Notes under the pieces: model-generated
Databases searched by the model: none
Told to the model about the DNA's origin: nothing
Seen by the model: only the letters and a program-made list of their open reading frames with translations
Part shown: one piece after another, positions 24,455 to 32,302 of the stretch
Numbering within the stretch: position 1 is the stretch's first letter
Layout of the letters: every line of letters begins with the position of its first letter
Position numbers and translations under genes: made by a program
From: CBDCRK01 sp965220955
Lineage (GTDB): Bacteria > Desulfobacterota > Binatia > Bin18 > CBDCRK01
NCBI GenBank assembly: GCA_965220955.1
Contig: CBDCRK010000022.1
Coordinates: 1-33,781 of the forward strand
DNA: 33,781 nucleotides
Direction of reading: 5' to 3'

Positions 24455-26032
24455 ATGTCACTGGTTACTTGGTCGTGGTTTTTCCTCATTATCTATATTG
24501 GCGGCATGCTGAGCATCGGGGTTTTGGCTCAGCGGCGGGTCAAACATGCCGACGACTTTGCCACAGCGCGTGGCTCGTATGGCCCTCTGTTTCTGGCCCT
24601 GGCCTTTTCCGCCACCACCGTCAGCGGGGCAACCTTCCTGGGCATGCCGGGACTGAGCTACACCTGGGGGCTGACCACAATGTGGGGCGTTTTTCTGGGC
24701 CCGGTTGGCCTGGGTTTGGGCATGTTGCTGACCATGCGCCTGATTACGAAAGCCGGAAATCGCTTCGGCAACCGCTCTATCCCCGAGTACCTCGGCGACC
24801 GCTACCAATCCGAGGGCATTCGGGTGCTGGTGTCGTTGTTTTCCTTGTTGTTGTGTTTCTATCTGGCCGGACAGCTGGTGTCGGGGCTGGTCATGTTCGA
24901 GATTCTGCTGGGTTTACCACCGCTCTGGGCACTGATCATCACCACCACCGTGCTGTTGACATACGTTGTACTGGGCGGGGCGCATGCCGACATCATTGCC
25001 GACGGTGTCCAGGCCTGCATGATGCTGCTGGTAGCCGTGGTGGTCATTGTGCTGTTTGTGGTCGGTTTTGGGCTGGAGGTAGGGGAATCGGGAAGAAGCG
25101 GCTTCTTGGGTCTGGTCGATAATCTGGCCGCCCAGGATGAACACCTGGTTGGCCTGCTCAACACCAAAACCCCGCTCTATCACTCCTGGTGGTCGATTGC
25201 CTCGCTTGTGATTTCGTTCATTCCGCTGGGCGTGCTACCCCACCTGGGCAACAAGCTCTGGGCCTTAAAAGATACCACCTACCAGAGTCGCTTTCTTGGC
25301 CTCACGATCATGTTCATTGTCACGCTGGCTATGCTGACCTTGGGAGGTCTGCTGGCCCGGGCGCTGATGGGAAACGCCCTGTTTGCCGAGGGGGCGACCT
25401 CTAATCACGCCCTGCCTATGCTCTTCATCGAGTTGTTTCCGACCTGGCTGGCGGCGCTCGTTGGTGTTGGTGTCCTGGCTGCCATTATGTCCACCGCCGA
25501 CGGTCTGGTGGTGTCATCCTCCCAAACTATTGCCAACGACCTCTACCGTCGGACCGTGGCTCCGAGGCTGAAGCATCCGCCAACCGAGGCCCAGCTTGAC
25601 CGACAGGTCTTATACATCAGCCGGGTGGCTACAGTTATCGTTCTGGTGATCTGTGCGGCCATAGCCTGGGCGTGGCTTGAAACCAACGTCATGCTGATTA
25701 TCTGGATTGGGACCGGCGGCATCATGTCGGCCTTTGCCGGTTCCCTGGTATTCGGTGCCCTGTGGCGCGGAGTCACCCGGGCCGGGGCCTACGCCGGCTT
25801 GGTCAGCGGCTTTGTCAGCTTTCTGGTTCTGCACGCCCAACTGCTTAATCCTGCCTGGTTTGCAGACGGCGTCCTGCACAACGTGGTTGCCTGGCTGTAT
25901 ATAGAGGGCGTCAATCCATTCTCCTGCTCAGCCATTGCCGGCCTGACCTCGGTTGCCTTCACAATCATTGTCTCCAAAGTGACCCAGCCGCTGCCCGAAA
26001 CCCACATACGGGAGCTGTTCGAGGGCGTGTAA
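24455..26032 (+). CDS. Sodium:solute symporter family transporter
   Basis: The 525-residue protein has about thirteen hydrophobic helices and SSS-family signatures, including FLGMPGLSYTWGLT, GNRFGNRSIPEYLGDRY and VLAAIMSTADGLVVSSSQTIANDLYRR, the conserved helix 8 region with sodium ligands. The nearest subfamilies are the pantothenate/proline-type symporters. There is no clear Shine-Dalgarno before the ATG at 24455. It follows the LLM oxidoreductase by 79 bases and may import the compound handled by the DUF1989/NTF2/LLM genes. The local base usage is somewhat more GC-rich than the genes on its right. Confidence 0.9.
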   Translation: MSLVTWSWFFLIIYIGGMLSIGVLAQRRVKHADDFATARGSYGPLFLALAFSATTVSGATFLGMPGLSYTWGLTTMWGVFLGPVGLGLGMLLTMRLITKAGNRFGNRSIPEYLGDRYQSEGIRVLVSLFSLLLCFYLAGQLVSGLVMFEILLGLPPLWALIITTTVLLTYVVLGGAHADIIADGVQACMMLLVAVVVIVLFVVGFGLEVGESGRSGFLGLVDNLAAQDEHLVGLLNTKTPLYHSWWSIASLVISFIPLGVLPHLGNKLWALKDTTYQSRFLGLTIMFIVTLAMLTLGGLLARALMGNALFAEGATSNHALPMLFIELFPTWLAALVGVGVLAAIMSTADGLVVSSSQTIANDLYRRTVAPRLKHPPTEAQLDRQVLYISRVATVIVLVICAAIAWAWLETNVMLIIWIGTGGIMSAFAGSLVFGALWRGVTRAGAYAGLVSGFVSFLVLHAQLLNPAWFADGVLHNVVAWLYIEGVNPFSCSAIAGLTSVAFTIIVSKVTQPLPETHIRELFEGV

Positions 26033-26053
26033 GCTAATGAAGGAGATCAAAAG

Positions 26054-26263
26054 ATGACACGTCCAACATTGGCCAGCTTTAAGAAAAAGGCTCTGAAAGA
26101 TCCAGCAGTCAGAGAAGAATATGAGGCACTCTCCCCCGCATATGACCTCCGTAGAAAGCTGATTGCCCTGCGCAAAGCGGCGGGCCTTACCCAAGAAGAA
26201 CTGGCGGAGCGATTCCATTGGGGTGCACCCTCCCCTGGCAGTTCTTCGCGCAGAAAAATTTAG
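26054..26263 (+). pseudogene. Truncated XRE-family antitoxin-like gene
   Basis: The first 54 codons look like a HigA-type or similar antitoxin: MTRPTLASFKKKALKDP, then LRRKLIALRKAAGLTQEELAERF. The helix-turn-helix should continue into the recognition helix, but after ERFH the frame changes to an unrelated tail and stops at 26261-26263. Two bases later the 3' end of a minus-strand XRE gene begins. This looks like a deletion or rearrangement junction near 26215-26265. Confidence 0.65.
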
Positions 26264-26264
26264 G

Positions 26265-26648
26265 TCAATCTTTCACGGCGAGCATTTCGGCAATTTCATC
26301 AAGATACTCTTTCAGGGACAATCCGTGGCTTCTTGCCAAAATCGCCAGCGTATCGATCTTTGTCCGCTCTCCCCTTTCGATTCTTCGCACTTGGCGTTCG
26401 GAAAGTCCTTGAATCTCGGCCTGCTTAATCCCGCGCTGCTTTCGCAATGCGGCAACGGCCTCTCCAAACCGAATGTCATACAGCAGTCTTTCCCGTTCCT
26501 TTTTCTCACGCCACGCCTCATCTTTCAGGCAGCGAACAGCGTCGAGGTCGATATGGACATCGCCCTCAGGCCAGTGGAGCTAACTGCCTTCGCTGGAGAT
26601 GGTAAATGAAGAACGGTGGGGTGGTGGAATACCCCTGAGTGCCGCCAT
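26265..26648 (-). pseudogene. XRE-type regulator with an in-frame stop
   Basis: From ATG 26648 the minus strand reads MAALRGIPPPHRSS to SEGS, meets TAG at 26580-26582, then continues in the same frame as LHWPEGDVHIDLDAVR and an XRE helix-turn-helix (RKQRGIKQAEIQGLSERQVRRIERG), ending at 26265. GSYLHW-like text is expected at this point, so the stop looks like a tyrosine codon turned to TAG. The part after the stop has only a TTG at 26447 as a possible start. It may still make a 60-residue DNA-binding fragment. Confidence 0.6.
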
Positions 26649-26747
26649 TTCTTCAAAATTCACTCTGAAAAGGACGCGTATCTCCCATTTATCCGGTTTG
26701 CGAGCGTGAAAATGAGGTGGTTCATGATCTATTGTGTCGCTAAACTC
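26649..26747 (-). pseudogene. DUF4160-like fragment
   Basis: Overlapping the vapC end, the frame reads DHEPPHFHARKPDKWEIRV, which carries the PPHFHA hallmark of DUF4160 proteins. There is no start codon, and only about 30 codons remain. It runs in frame into the XRE pseudogene. DUF4160 genes are often followed by DUF2442/XRE genes, so the two pieces may be what is left of such a pair. Confidence 0.45.
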
Positions 26748-27168
26748 CTATCCAGTACACCCAATCCAGCTCGTCCTTGACTGCGTTATACAGACGCCGA
26801 TCTGCAGTCCACAGCGGACACTCTCTCATCTGTGCCAGGGCCAGGTAAAAGCTGTCATATACAGTCGGGCGATGAAATCTTGTTGCGAGCTGCCAGGCCA
26901 GCTGACGAAGCTCGGGAGGATGGAGATAGCTCACAGCCAAGTCAGTAAAGAATGCGAGCGCTTCCTCACCTTCTTCAGCGGTGAGATCTTTTCGATAGAC
27001 ACGGTTACGCAGCACAGAGGTTGTTTCGTACACGAACAGCACAGGCGCAATGATCTCGGTTTGAGCGTCCAGCCAACTCTGCCACAGCTCTTCTGCTCGC
27101 TCACTGTCCGATTCCGGTAAAACCAGCTTCAGCGCAAAGCTAGCGTCGACGCACACCTGTGAGCTCAC
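26740..27168 (-). CDS. vapC: PIN-domain toxin, VapC-like
   Basis: The PIN acidic residues are all present: D8 (VCVDASFALKL), E48 (FVYETTSVLRN), D105 (TVYDSFYLALA) and D123 (LWTADRRL). Such toxins cut tRNA or rRNA when free of antitoxin. The start is GTG at 27168 and overlaps the antitoxin gene by 29 bases, the usual layout of a toxin-antitoxin operon. No damage is visible. Confidence 0.9.
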   Translation of the reverse strand: MSSQVCVDASFALKLVLPESDSERAEELWQSWLDAQTEIIAPVLFVYETTSVLRNRVYRKDLTAEEGEEALAFFTDLAVSYLHPPELRQLAWQLATRFHRPTVYDSFYLALAQMRECPLWTADRRLYNAVKDELDWVYWIGV

Positions 27169-27466
27169 TCACCCGTCCTTTCCGCAATTGCTCAACAACA
27201 GCGGCAGAGTCAGCCATATTCTCTTGTCGCCGGGCATAGATACGCTCGCGTAGAGAGCGGGCTCGGGCCAGGGTTCTCGCCGCTCCCTCGCCCTGCCCTT
27301 CTTCATCCAGGCGTTTCAGTTTTTCCAAATCCTCAAGACTCACCAGGACGGCCTTTGGTTTCCCCCGGGACTCCAAGGTCACCCGGACACCTCCGTAAGC
27401 GACTTTGTTAATCAGAGCCGATAGCGTATTTCGAGCCTCCACAATGCTTGCTTTTTCTTGTTGCAT
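27140..27466 (-). CDS. Phd/YefM-type antitoxin
   Basis: From ATG 27466 the protein begins MQQEKASIVEARNTLSALINKV, followed by GVRVTLESRGKPKAVLVSLEDLEKLKRL. This is the Phd/YefM N-terminal DNA-binding fold. The charged C-terminal part (about 65-108) should neutralise the VapC toxin. A longer frame from 27508 is open but would include the operator-like palindrome, so the shorter start is preferred. The pair is transcribed right to left. Confidence 0.87.
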   Translation of the reverse strand: MQQEKASIVEARNTLSALINKVAYGGVRVTLESRGKPKAVLVSLEDLEKLKRLDEEGQGEGAARTLARARSLRERIYARRQENMADSAAVVEQLRKGRVSELTGVRRR

Positions 27467-27469
27467 AAT

Positions 27470-27486
27470 ATGGCTATAATAGCCAT
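27470..27486 (-). promoter_or_regulatory. Operator-like palindrome at the toxin-antitoxin promoter
   Basis: ATGGCTATAATAGCCAT is a perfect 8+1+8 palindrome that ends four bases before the antitoxin ATG. Its centre read on the minus strand includes TATTAT, a possible -10 box. Antitoxin binding here would block transcription. If that -10 is used, the mRNA would start at or just before the ATG and be almost leaderless. Confidence 0.65.
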
Positions 27487-27678
27487 TATCCTTGAAAGAG
27501 CAAGACAAAGGGTGGCCTCTCCCAGAAGATCATGGCGGGCCTGTTCAAGATTCATTGCCCTATTCTCCGTTTGTGCTTCAGGTCTTACTTCTCGCCAGGG
27601 CCGGTTATCTCACCTTCCTCCTGAAAGCAAGAACGAAGGCCAGGCTTTCTTCTCCTAGCGGGCTTACCTGTGTGCCTC

Positions 27679-28341
27679 CTATGACGCAGTTGTTGATGGC
27701 AAGAGGCGTTTAGTAATGCTGATAAGATCTCTTACAAGAGCAGAGTCAAAGTCGGTGGTTTTGAATCCGTGTACCAGCGCGTTTCGGTATTTCATCGCAT
27801 TCATCAAGAAGCCGTAGTCCTCTCTAGAAATCACCCCGTTAGTCACTGCCTGCTTAAGAATGTAGTCAGGAGTAAGGCGGTCAAGCAAGATGCTTTCTTC
27901 CTCTGTTAGCAGCCTTACTGTGGCCTCCAAGGTTGACCATGCAACTAGAAGAGCAGCCTGGGAAAATCCTGCCCCAAGAAGTCTTTCTGCCTCTTCAATA
28001 CCTTGTAGAATGTCTTGCCTTTCAAAGGGATGTGCGTTTTCAGGTGAACTAAGCTTTTCCCCTTCGCTTACCACGACCAGCTCGAAGTTCCAGCCAGGCT
28101 TTGCTTGGAGTAATCTTGCCAAATCTCTAACCTGGGGGTCTTTGGCTAGTGACGATCTAGATTTCACCTCTACAACGACTGCCTCATTATCCCTTCGTAT
28201 AAGCAAACCAGGGTGGTACCCGGACAAAAATTCAGGCAGTTGCTCCGATGAAGGTTCTTCGATGACCACATAACCCTTGCTGCGGTATTGTTCGGCGATA
28301 GCGTGGGCGCGCTGCTTTTCCAGAGCGATAGTTGCTTCCAT
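27679..28341 (-). CDS. PD-(D/E)XK-like nuclease domain fused to a HEPN-like domain
   Basis: The N-terminal part (about 10-95) has the pattern of a restriction-endonuclease-like fold: GLLIRRDNEAVVVEVKSRSSL with D51, E58 and K60. The C-terminal part (about 115-215) is all-helical and carries RNALVH (R186 to H191), the R-x4-H motif of HEPN ribonucleases and toxins. It has AAGGGGTG before ATG 28341. It stands next to a toxin-antitoxin pair and broken regulators, which suits a defence or stress role. It resembles the REase-AHJR-like group, but that is a recollection and not a search result. Confidence 0.65.
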   Translation of the reverse strand: MEATIALEKQRAHAIAEQYRSKGYVVIEEPSSEQLPEFLSGYHPGLLIRRDNEAVVVEVKSRSSLAKDPQVRDLARLLQAKPGWNFELVVVSEGEKLSSPENAHPFERQDILQGIEEAERLLGAGFSQAALLVAWSTLEATVRLLTEEESILLDRLTPDYILKQAVTNGVISREDYGFLMNAMKYRNALVHGFKTTDFDSALVRDLISITKRLLPSTTAS

Positions 28342-28375
28342 TAATGAATCACCCCTTGGTCTGGTGCTTCCTCGA

Positions 28376-29302
28376 CTATAATAAGGTTAGGGTGGAGAGA
28401 ACCAGATCAGTCAGGTGGGCTGCCCCCCTTTGAGCTTTCTGCGGGTTCCTTTGTTTCATCCCCACCGGGCAGACCCGGATACACTCAAAGCACTGAGCAA
28501 TGCTCTCTTTATAAAAGGCTACAGCCTCTATGCTGCGGGTAAAAAAATCCGAATAGATCATAGCCTGGCGTTTTTCAGCATTCTCTTCATTAACAATAGC
28601 AAGCAGCTGTTTCTGAAAGGATCCAGCCCCATAGGTTTGGGCGCGCGCATGGCAGCGCTCGCGATCATAAAAGTTCTCTACTATCTTGCCATTCTCAATC
28701 TTACCGTCGAGGCAGCCGCCCTGTGAGGCCGGGCAGGCACTCAGGCACGGGGTGGTGCCAAAACGCTCCCATATCTTCACGCAGCTTGGGGCTGGACAGA
28801 CATCTTGTTCCACTAGGTGGTCCGGGGGCAGCGGCATAGTGGTGATAAGAGCTGCGTAATAGAGCATCCCATACTCTGGATGCAGAATAATATTAGCCGC
28901 TAGACTGCGCGTCCCCAAACCTGCAAGCACGGCAGCCAGCATCATGCTCATGGGTGGCGCATGGCCGCTCACCTCACGAGCGGGAGCCTGGAGCGCATAG
29001 TAGTCATATTCTCTCTCAATCATATCAGCCATAATATGCACGGCTACATTCTCACGCAGGTCATAGCCAATATTCTCCATCACATCATGGTCTGGAGAGT
29101 GCCAGGCGCCGGCTGTGGGTCCGTCCCCCCCGGCCACCACCACGCTTTTTGCTCCTGGTAGAAAATCCTCGGGTCGGTGTCCCTGAGGCACATAGCTATT
29201 GAACGCGTCAGCCGCCGCAATGCCAACAACCTTGGCTCCGGCCCTGAGTCCTGCTTTCTTAATCCTTTGCTTTGCCTCTGCGAAGTTGCTCTCAGGTTCC
29301 AT
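28376..29302 (-). CDS. QueG-like iron-sulfur protein (epoxyqueuosine reductase-related)
   Basis: The 308-residue protein has the N-terminal domain seen in epoxyqueuosine reductase-like and reductive dehalogenase-like proteins. Cysteines suitable for two [4Fe-4S] clusters follow: C169, C174, C186, C190 (TPCLSACP) and C271, C274, C278 (CFECIRVCP). It lacks the HEAT repeats of QueG and has no cobalamin-specific motif I can name, so it is probably a relative of unknown substrate. In the 5' leader GTTCGCTTA (29306-29314) faces TAAGCGAAC (29376-29384). Confidence 0.8.
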   Translation of the reverse strand: MEPESNFAEAKQRIKKAGLRAGAKVVGIAAADAFNSYVPQGHRPEDFLPGAKSVVVAGGDGPTAGAWHSPDHDVMENIGYDLRENVAVHIMADMIEREYDYYALQAPAREVSGHAPPMSMMLAAVLAGLGTRSLAANIILHPEYGMLYYAALITTMPLPPDHLVEQDVCPAPSCVKIWERFGTTPCLSACPASQGGCLDGKIENGKIVENFYDRERCHARAQTYGAGSFQKQLLAIVNEENAEKRQAMIYSDFFTRSIEAVAFYKESIAQCFECIRVCPVGMKQRNPQKAQRGAAHLTDLVLSTLTLL

Positions 29303-29414
29303 ACAGTTCGCTTAACCTATTTCTCCTTGCAGGCCAGGCGCAAGTTCACTCAAGTGGACATTGACCCGCCGCATCTAAGCGAACACCTGAGGGGATAACA
29401 GGGGCATGACGGTG

Positions 29415-30251
29415 TTAATCCTGCCCAATGATATCGCCGGGTAAATGCATCAAATGGGTTTGTCTCATCATGGCCAAAATTTCCGAGGCAATTTCTTCTA
29501 TGGGTTTGTTGGTCACATTAATAATCGACCATTGGGGATGGTTGTTGAAGACTCGTTGTGCATACATTAATTCTCGACGCACAAAGTCGGGATTGGCATA
29601 TTCTCCCGCAGCACCTCCCAAGTGTTCGTGACGCGCTCGTCGCAGTGCTGCTAAACGACGCGGATCAGTTGTGAGGCCGAACACTCGCCCGGGAGGCAGC
29701 TCAAAAAGAATCGCGGGTAGTGTCATTCCCAATATAACCGGCACATTGGCAAGAAACCAACCTTTGAAGGCAAGGTAAATACTTAGGGGTGTTTTGAAAG
29801 TACGGGAGACGCCAACAAGTACGATTTCAGCTTTTAACAGTTCGTCGACTCGCTGGCCATCGTCATGGCGGAGGGCAAATTCCATTGCTTCGATTCGTTG
29901 GAAATATTCTTTGTTTAACTTGCCAAAAAGGCCTGGCTTGCCAGATGGCGAATGAGCAAATTGATGGGATAGCTGTGCCAACAGAGGCCCCATAAGATCA
30001 ATAGTTTCAACGTTGTGCAAACGACCGGTGCGTACGATTACCCCACGCAATGCATCCGAAACTACCGTGTGAACAATGAAGCCGTCAACCTGAGCAGCTT
30101 CCTTGACGATCTGCAGAACCTGCTTTTGGGTGCGTATTTCTGGTCGGTGCATTAGCTTTACTGCGGTTTCTGCATACTGTGTGAGAGCAGCTTTTAGGGT
30201 CTGTTCGGCCGTTCTTCCCGTACCATCAGAAACTATGAAAATGTGGTGCAC
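29415..30251 (-). CDS. ppsR: Pyruvate,phosphate dikinase / PEP synthase regulatory protein (PpsR, DUF299)
   Basis: This bifunctional kinase/pyrophosphorylase controls PEP synthase or pyruvate,phosphate dikinase by reversible phosphorylation of the catalytic threonine. The family features are the N-terminal IFIVSDGTGRTAEQ and the P-loop GVSRTFKT (147-154). The family consensus is GVSRTSKT, so F152 stands in place of serine. The C-terminus carries the FNNHPQWSIINVTNKPIEEIA segment. The start is GTG at 30251. It is divergent from the CoA ligase gene, with a 220-base shared upstream region. Confidence 0.92.
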   Translation of the reverse strand: MHHIFIVSDGTGRTAEQTLKAALTQYAETAVKLMHRPEIRTQKQVLQIVKEAAQVDGFIVHTVVSDALRGVIVRTGRLHNVETIDLMGPLLAQLSHQFAHSPSGKPGLFGKLNKEYFQRIEAMEFALRHDDGQRVDELLKAEIVLVGVSRTFKTPLSIYLAFKGWFLANVPVILGMTLPAILFELPPGRVFGLTTDPRRLAALRRARHEHLGGAAGEYANPDFVRRELMYAQRVFNNHPQWSIINVTNKPIEEIASEILAMMRQTHLMHLPGDIIGQD

Positions 30252-30370
30252 TTCCTATTCTCCAAGTTGATCTTTCTAATTATATTGCAAACAGTGGCTG
30301 TCTGCAAATAGGAATTAGGCAGCGAGCCGGACCATGACTATTTTCGGGCTATGCCGATATCTTGATATAT

Positions 30371-30400
30371 CACTGCCGATTATCTAGATAATCAGCAGTG
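30371..30400. promoter_or_regulatory. 30-base palindrome, candidate operator
   Basis: CACTGCCGATTATCT is followed by AGATAATCAGCAGTG, with one mismatch in fifteen pairs. The inner half-site CCGATTATC occurs again at 30406-30414. It lies 72 bases upstream of the CoA ligase start, in the region shared with divergent ppsR. Size and symmetry suit a dimeric repressor such as a TetR or MarR type. No regulator gene is adjacent. Confidence 0.6.
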
Positions 30401-30471
30401 AGCTCCCGATTATCCACATATCAGCGCACGCTCAAAATCTCCTGCGAGCGTTATGCTAAGGAGAGAGCAGT

Positions 30472-32019
30472 ATGAAGGCAGCAGACCTCCCCCTCCATTA
30501 CAACATTGTAGATATTCTAGAGCGCAACCTGGCTGAACGTCCCAATAAAGTTGCCCTGTATAGCCTCGAACGAGAGATGACCTTCCAGGAGGTTGCTAGC
30601 GAGGTGAACCAGGTCGGCCATGCGCTCATAAAACTCGGTGTTCGCACAGGGGAGTTTGTGGGGATTCTTGCGCTCGATGGCCCCGAGTGGGTGGCTTCCT
30701 TCTTTGGCACTGTGAAAATCGGCGCGATTGTTATAGGCATGAACACTCTGCTCAGGCCCCACGATTATGCCTACATGCTGCGTGACAGCCGGGCACGCGT
30801 GCTGATTGTGCATGAAGCCCTATTGCCACTCATTGAGGAAGTCCGTGATGAACAGCCATTTCTGGAGCATGTCATTGTTATTGGTCAAAGCCAACAAAGG
30901 AGCAATATTTCCTACCACGACTGGATCAGCGGTGAATCAGCCGAACTCGCAGCTGCGCCAACGCACTGCGAGGACTTCTGTTCGCTCCATTATTCCAGTG
31001 GGACAACCGGTGAGCCCAAGGGCATTCTTCATGCCCACAAGGATTATCCGCTTGCCGCTCAACTATGGGGCGTGAATGTATTGGATCTGCGTGAGGAGGA
31101 TCGTACCCTAGCAGCCGCTAAATTGTTCTTTACCTTTGGCATGGGTGGAAACCTCATCCTGCCATGGTATGTGGGCGCAAATGTGGTGCTCTTTTCCGGG
31201 TCACCCCGTATTGCAACGAGTGTCCTCGAGGTCATTGGCCGCTTCAAGCCAACCATCTTCTACAATGCTCCGACCGGCTATGCGGCCATGCTGGCGGTTG
31301 AGGGATTTCCCGAGAAATATGACCTTTCCTCCCTGCGCCTGTGTGTCTCGGCAGGCGAGGCGTTACCGGCTCCGGTCTGGCACGAGTGGAAGGAAAAAAC
31401 CAGGGTAGACATTATTGACGGGATCGGCTCAACAGAAAACCTCTTTATGTTTCTGTCGAATGGGCCTGACAATATCTGCCCGGGCAGCAGTGGCAAACCG
31501 TTTGCGGGGTATGAGTTAAAGATTGTTGACAACGAAGACAATGAAGTCCCGCAGGGCGAGATTGGCAACCTGATAGTTAAGGGAGAAACGGCGGCTCTTT
31601 CCTACTGGCATCAGTATGAGAGGAGTCGGCAGACCTTCCGCGGCGAGTGGCTCTTCACTGGCGACAAATATTATGTGGACGAGGAGGGCTATTACTGGCA
31701 TGCTGGCCGCTCGGACGATATGCTGAAAGTGGGCGGTATCTGGGTCTCGCCGGTTGAGATTGAGAGCGCGTTGATCAGTCATGCGGCCGTGTTAGAGTGT
31801 GCCGTGGTGGGATCCCCCGATCAGTCTAGTTTGATCAAACCCAAGGCGTTTGTGGTCCTCAACCAGGGCCAGGTGGCCTCAGAGGAGCTAGCTCGTGAGC
31901 TTATTGGCTATTGCCAAGAAAAAATGGCAGCCTACAAACGCCCCCGCTGGATCGAGTTTGTTGACGAGTTACCCAAGACGGCTACCGGCAAGATCCAACG
32001 CTTCAAGCTGCGCGACTAG
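30472..32019 (+). CDS. Benzoate-CoA-ligase-like acyl-CoA synthetase
   Basis: An ANL-superfamily ligase that would join a carboxylic acid, ATP and CoA through an acyl-adenylate. Motifs: YSSGTTGEPKG (174-184), GIGSTENLF (317-325), TGDKYYVDEEGYYWHAGRSDDMLKVGGIWVSP split over the hinge region, and PKTATGKIQRFKL with the adenylation lysine K507. The ALYSLEREMTFQEV opening and FFTFGMGGNLILPW segment favour the benzoate-CoA ligase group, suggesting an aromatic acid substrate. It has a GGAGAG site before ATG 30472. No aromatic ring-degradation genes accompany it in the window. Confidence 0.9.
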   Translation: MKAADLPLHYNIVDILERNLAERPNKVALYSLEREMTFQEVASEVNQVGHALIKLGVRTGEFVGILALDGPEWVASFFGTVKIGAIVIGMNTLLRPHDYAYMLRDSRARVLIVHEALLPLIEEVRDEQPFLEHVIVIGQSQQRSNISYHDWISGESAELAAAPTHCEDFCSLHYSSGTTGEPKGILHAHKDYPLAAQLWGVNVLDLREEDRTLAAAKLFFTFGMGGNLILPWYVGANVVLFSGSPRIATSVLEVIGRFKPTIFYNAPTGYAAMLAVEGFPEKYDLSSLRLCVSAGEALPAPVWHEWKEKTRVDIIDGIGSTENLFMFLSNGPDNICPGSSGKPFAGYELKIVDNEDNEVPQGEIGNLIVKGETAALSYWHQYERSRQTFRGEWLFTGDKYYVDEEGYYWHAGRSDDMLKVGGIWVSPVEIESALISHAAVLECAVVGSPDQSSLIKPKAFVVLNQGQVASEELARELIGYCQEKMAAYKRPRWIEFVDELPKTATGKIQRFKLRD

Positions 32020-32141
32020 TATGGTACGCTTGGTTTGCTAACGCTATCCCCTTCGGCCTCGGTCATGGCCAGGAATGACTGATGGTGAAAGATCCCGGCG
32101 TTGCTGACCAAAATATCGATGCGGCCAAACTCACTCAGCGC
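32019..32141 (-). pseudogene. Short-chain dehydrogenase remnant
   Basis: On the minus strand the frame reads ALSEFGRIDILVSNAGIFHH, then QSFLAMTEAEGD, with the NAG motif of an SDR. It is bounded by TAG at 32142-32144, where a glutamine-like codon is expected (VE-stop-ALSEFGR). There is no cofactor-binding glycine motif or active-site YxxxK. The surrounding 32020-32302 gap holds no other clear feature. Confidence 0.6.
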
Positions 32142-32302
32142 CTACTCGACCCTTGTACCGATCAGACTGTTTCTTGAGCTGCCCACTGCTCTCAACCCCG
32201 CTGCTTACGAAAAGGCGGGATCACCGGGCAGGGGATTAATGTGTGTGGCGGGACGGTTATGGACTAGGGGCTGGGGAAACAGGGCGTTGGCCTAGCAGAG
32301 GG

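Noticed and set aside
24469..25122. Plus-strand 217-codon frame inside the symporter gene
   Set aside because: It is an out-of-frame shadow of the symporter with a non-protein-like composition.
26054..28341. Prophage or transposon explaining the island
   Set aside because: No integrase, transposase, tRNA or flanking repeats were seen; TA genes and remnants alone do not prove a mobile element.
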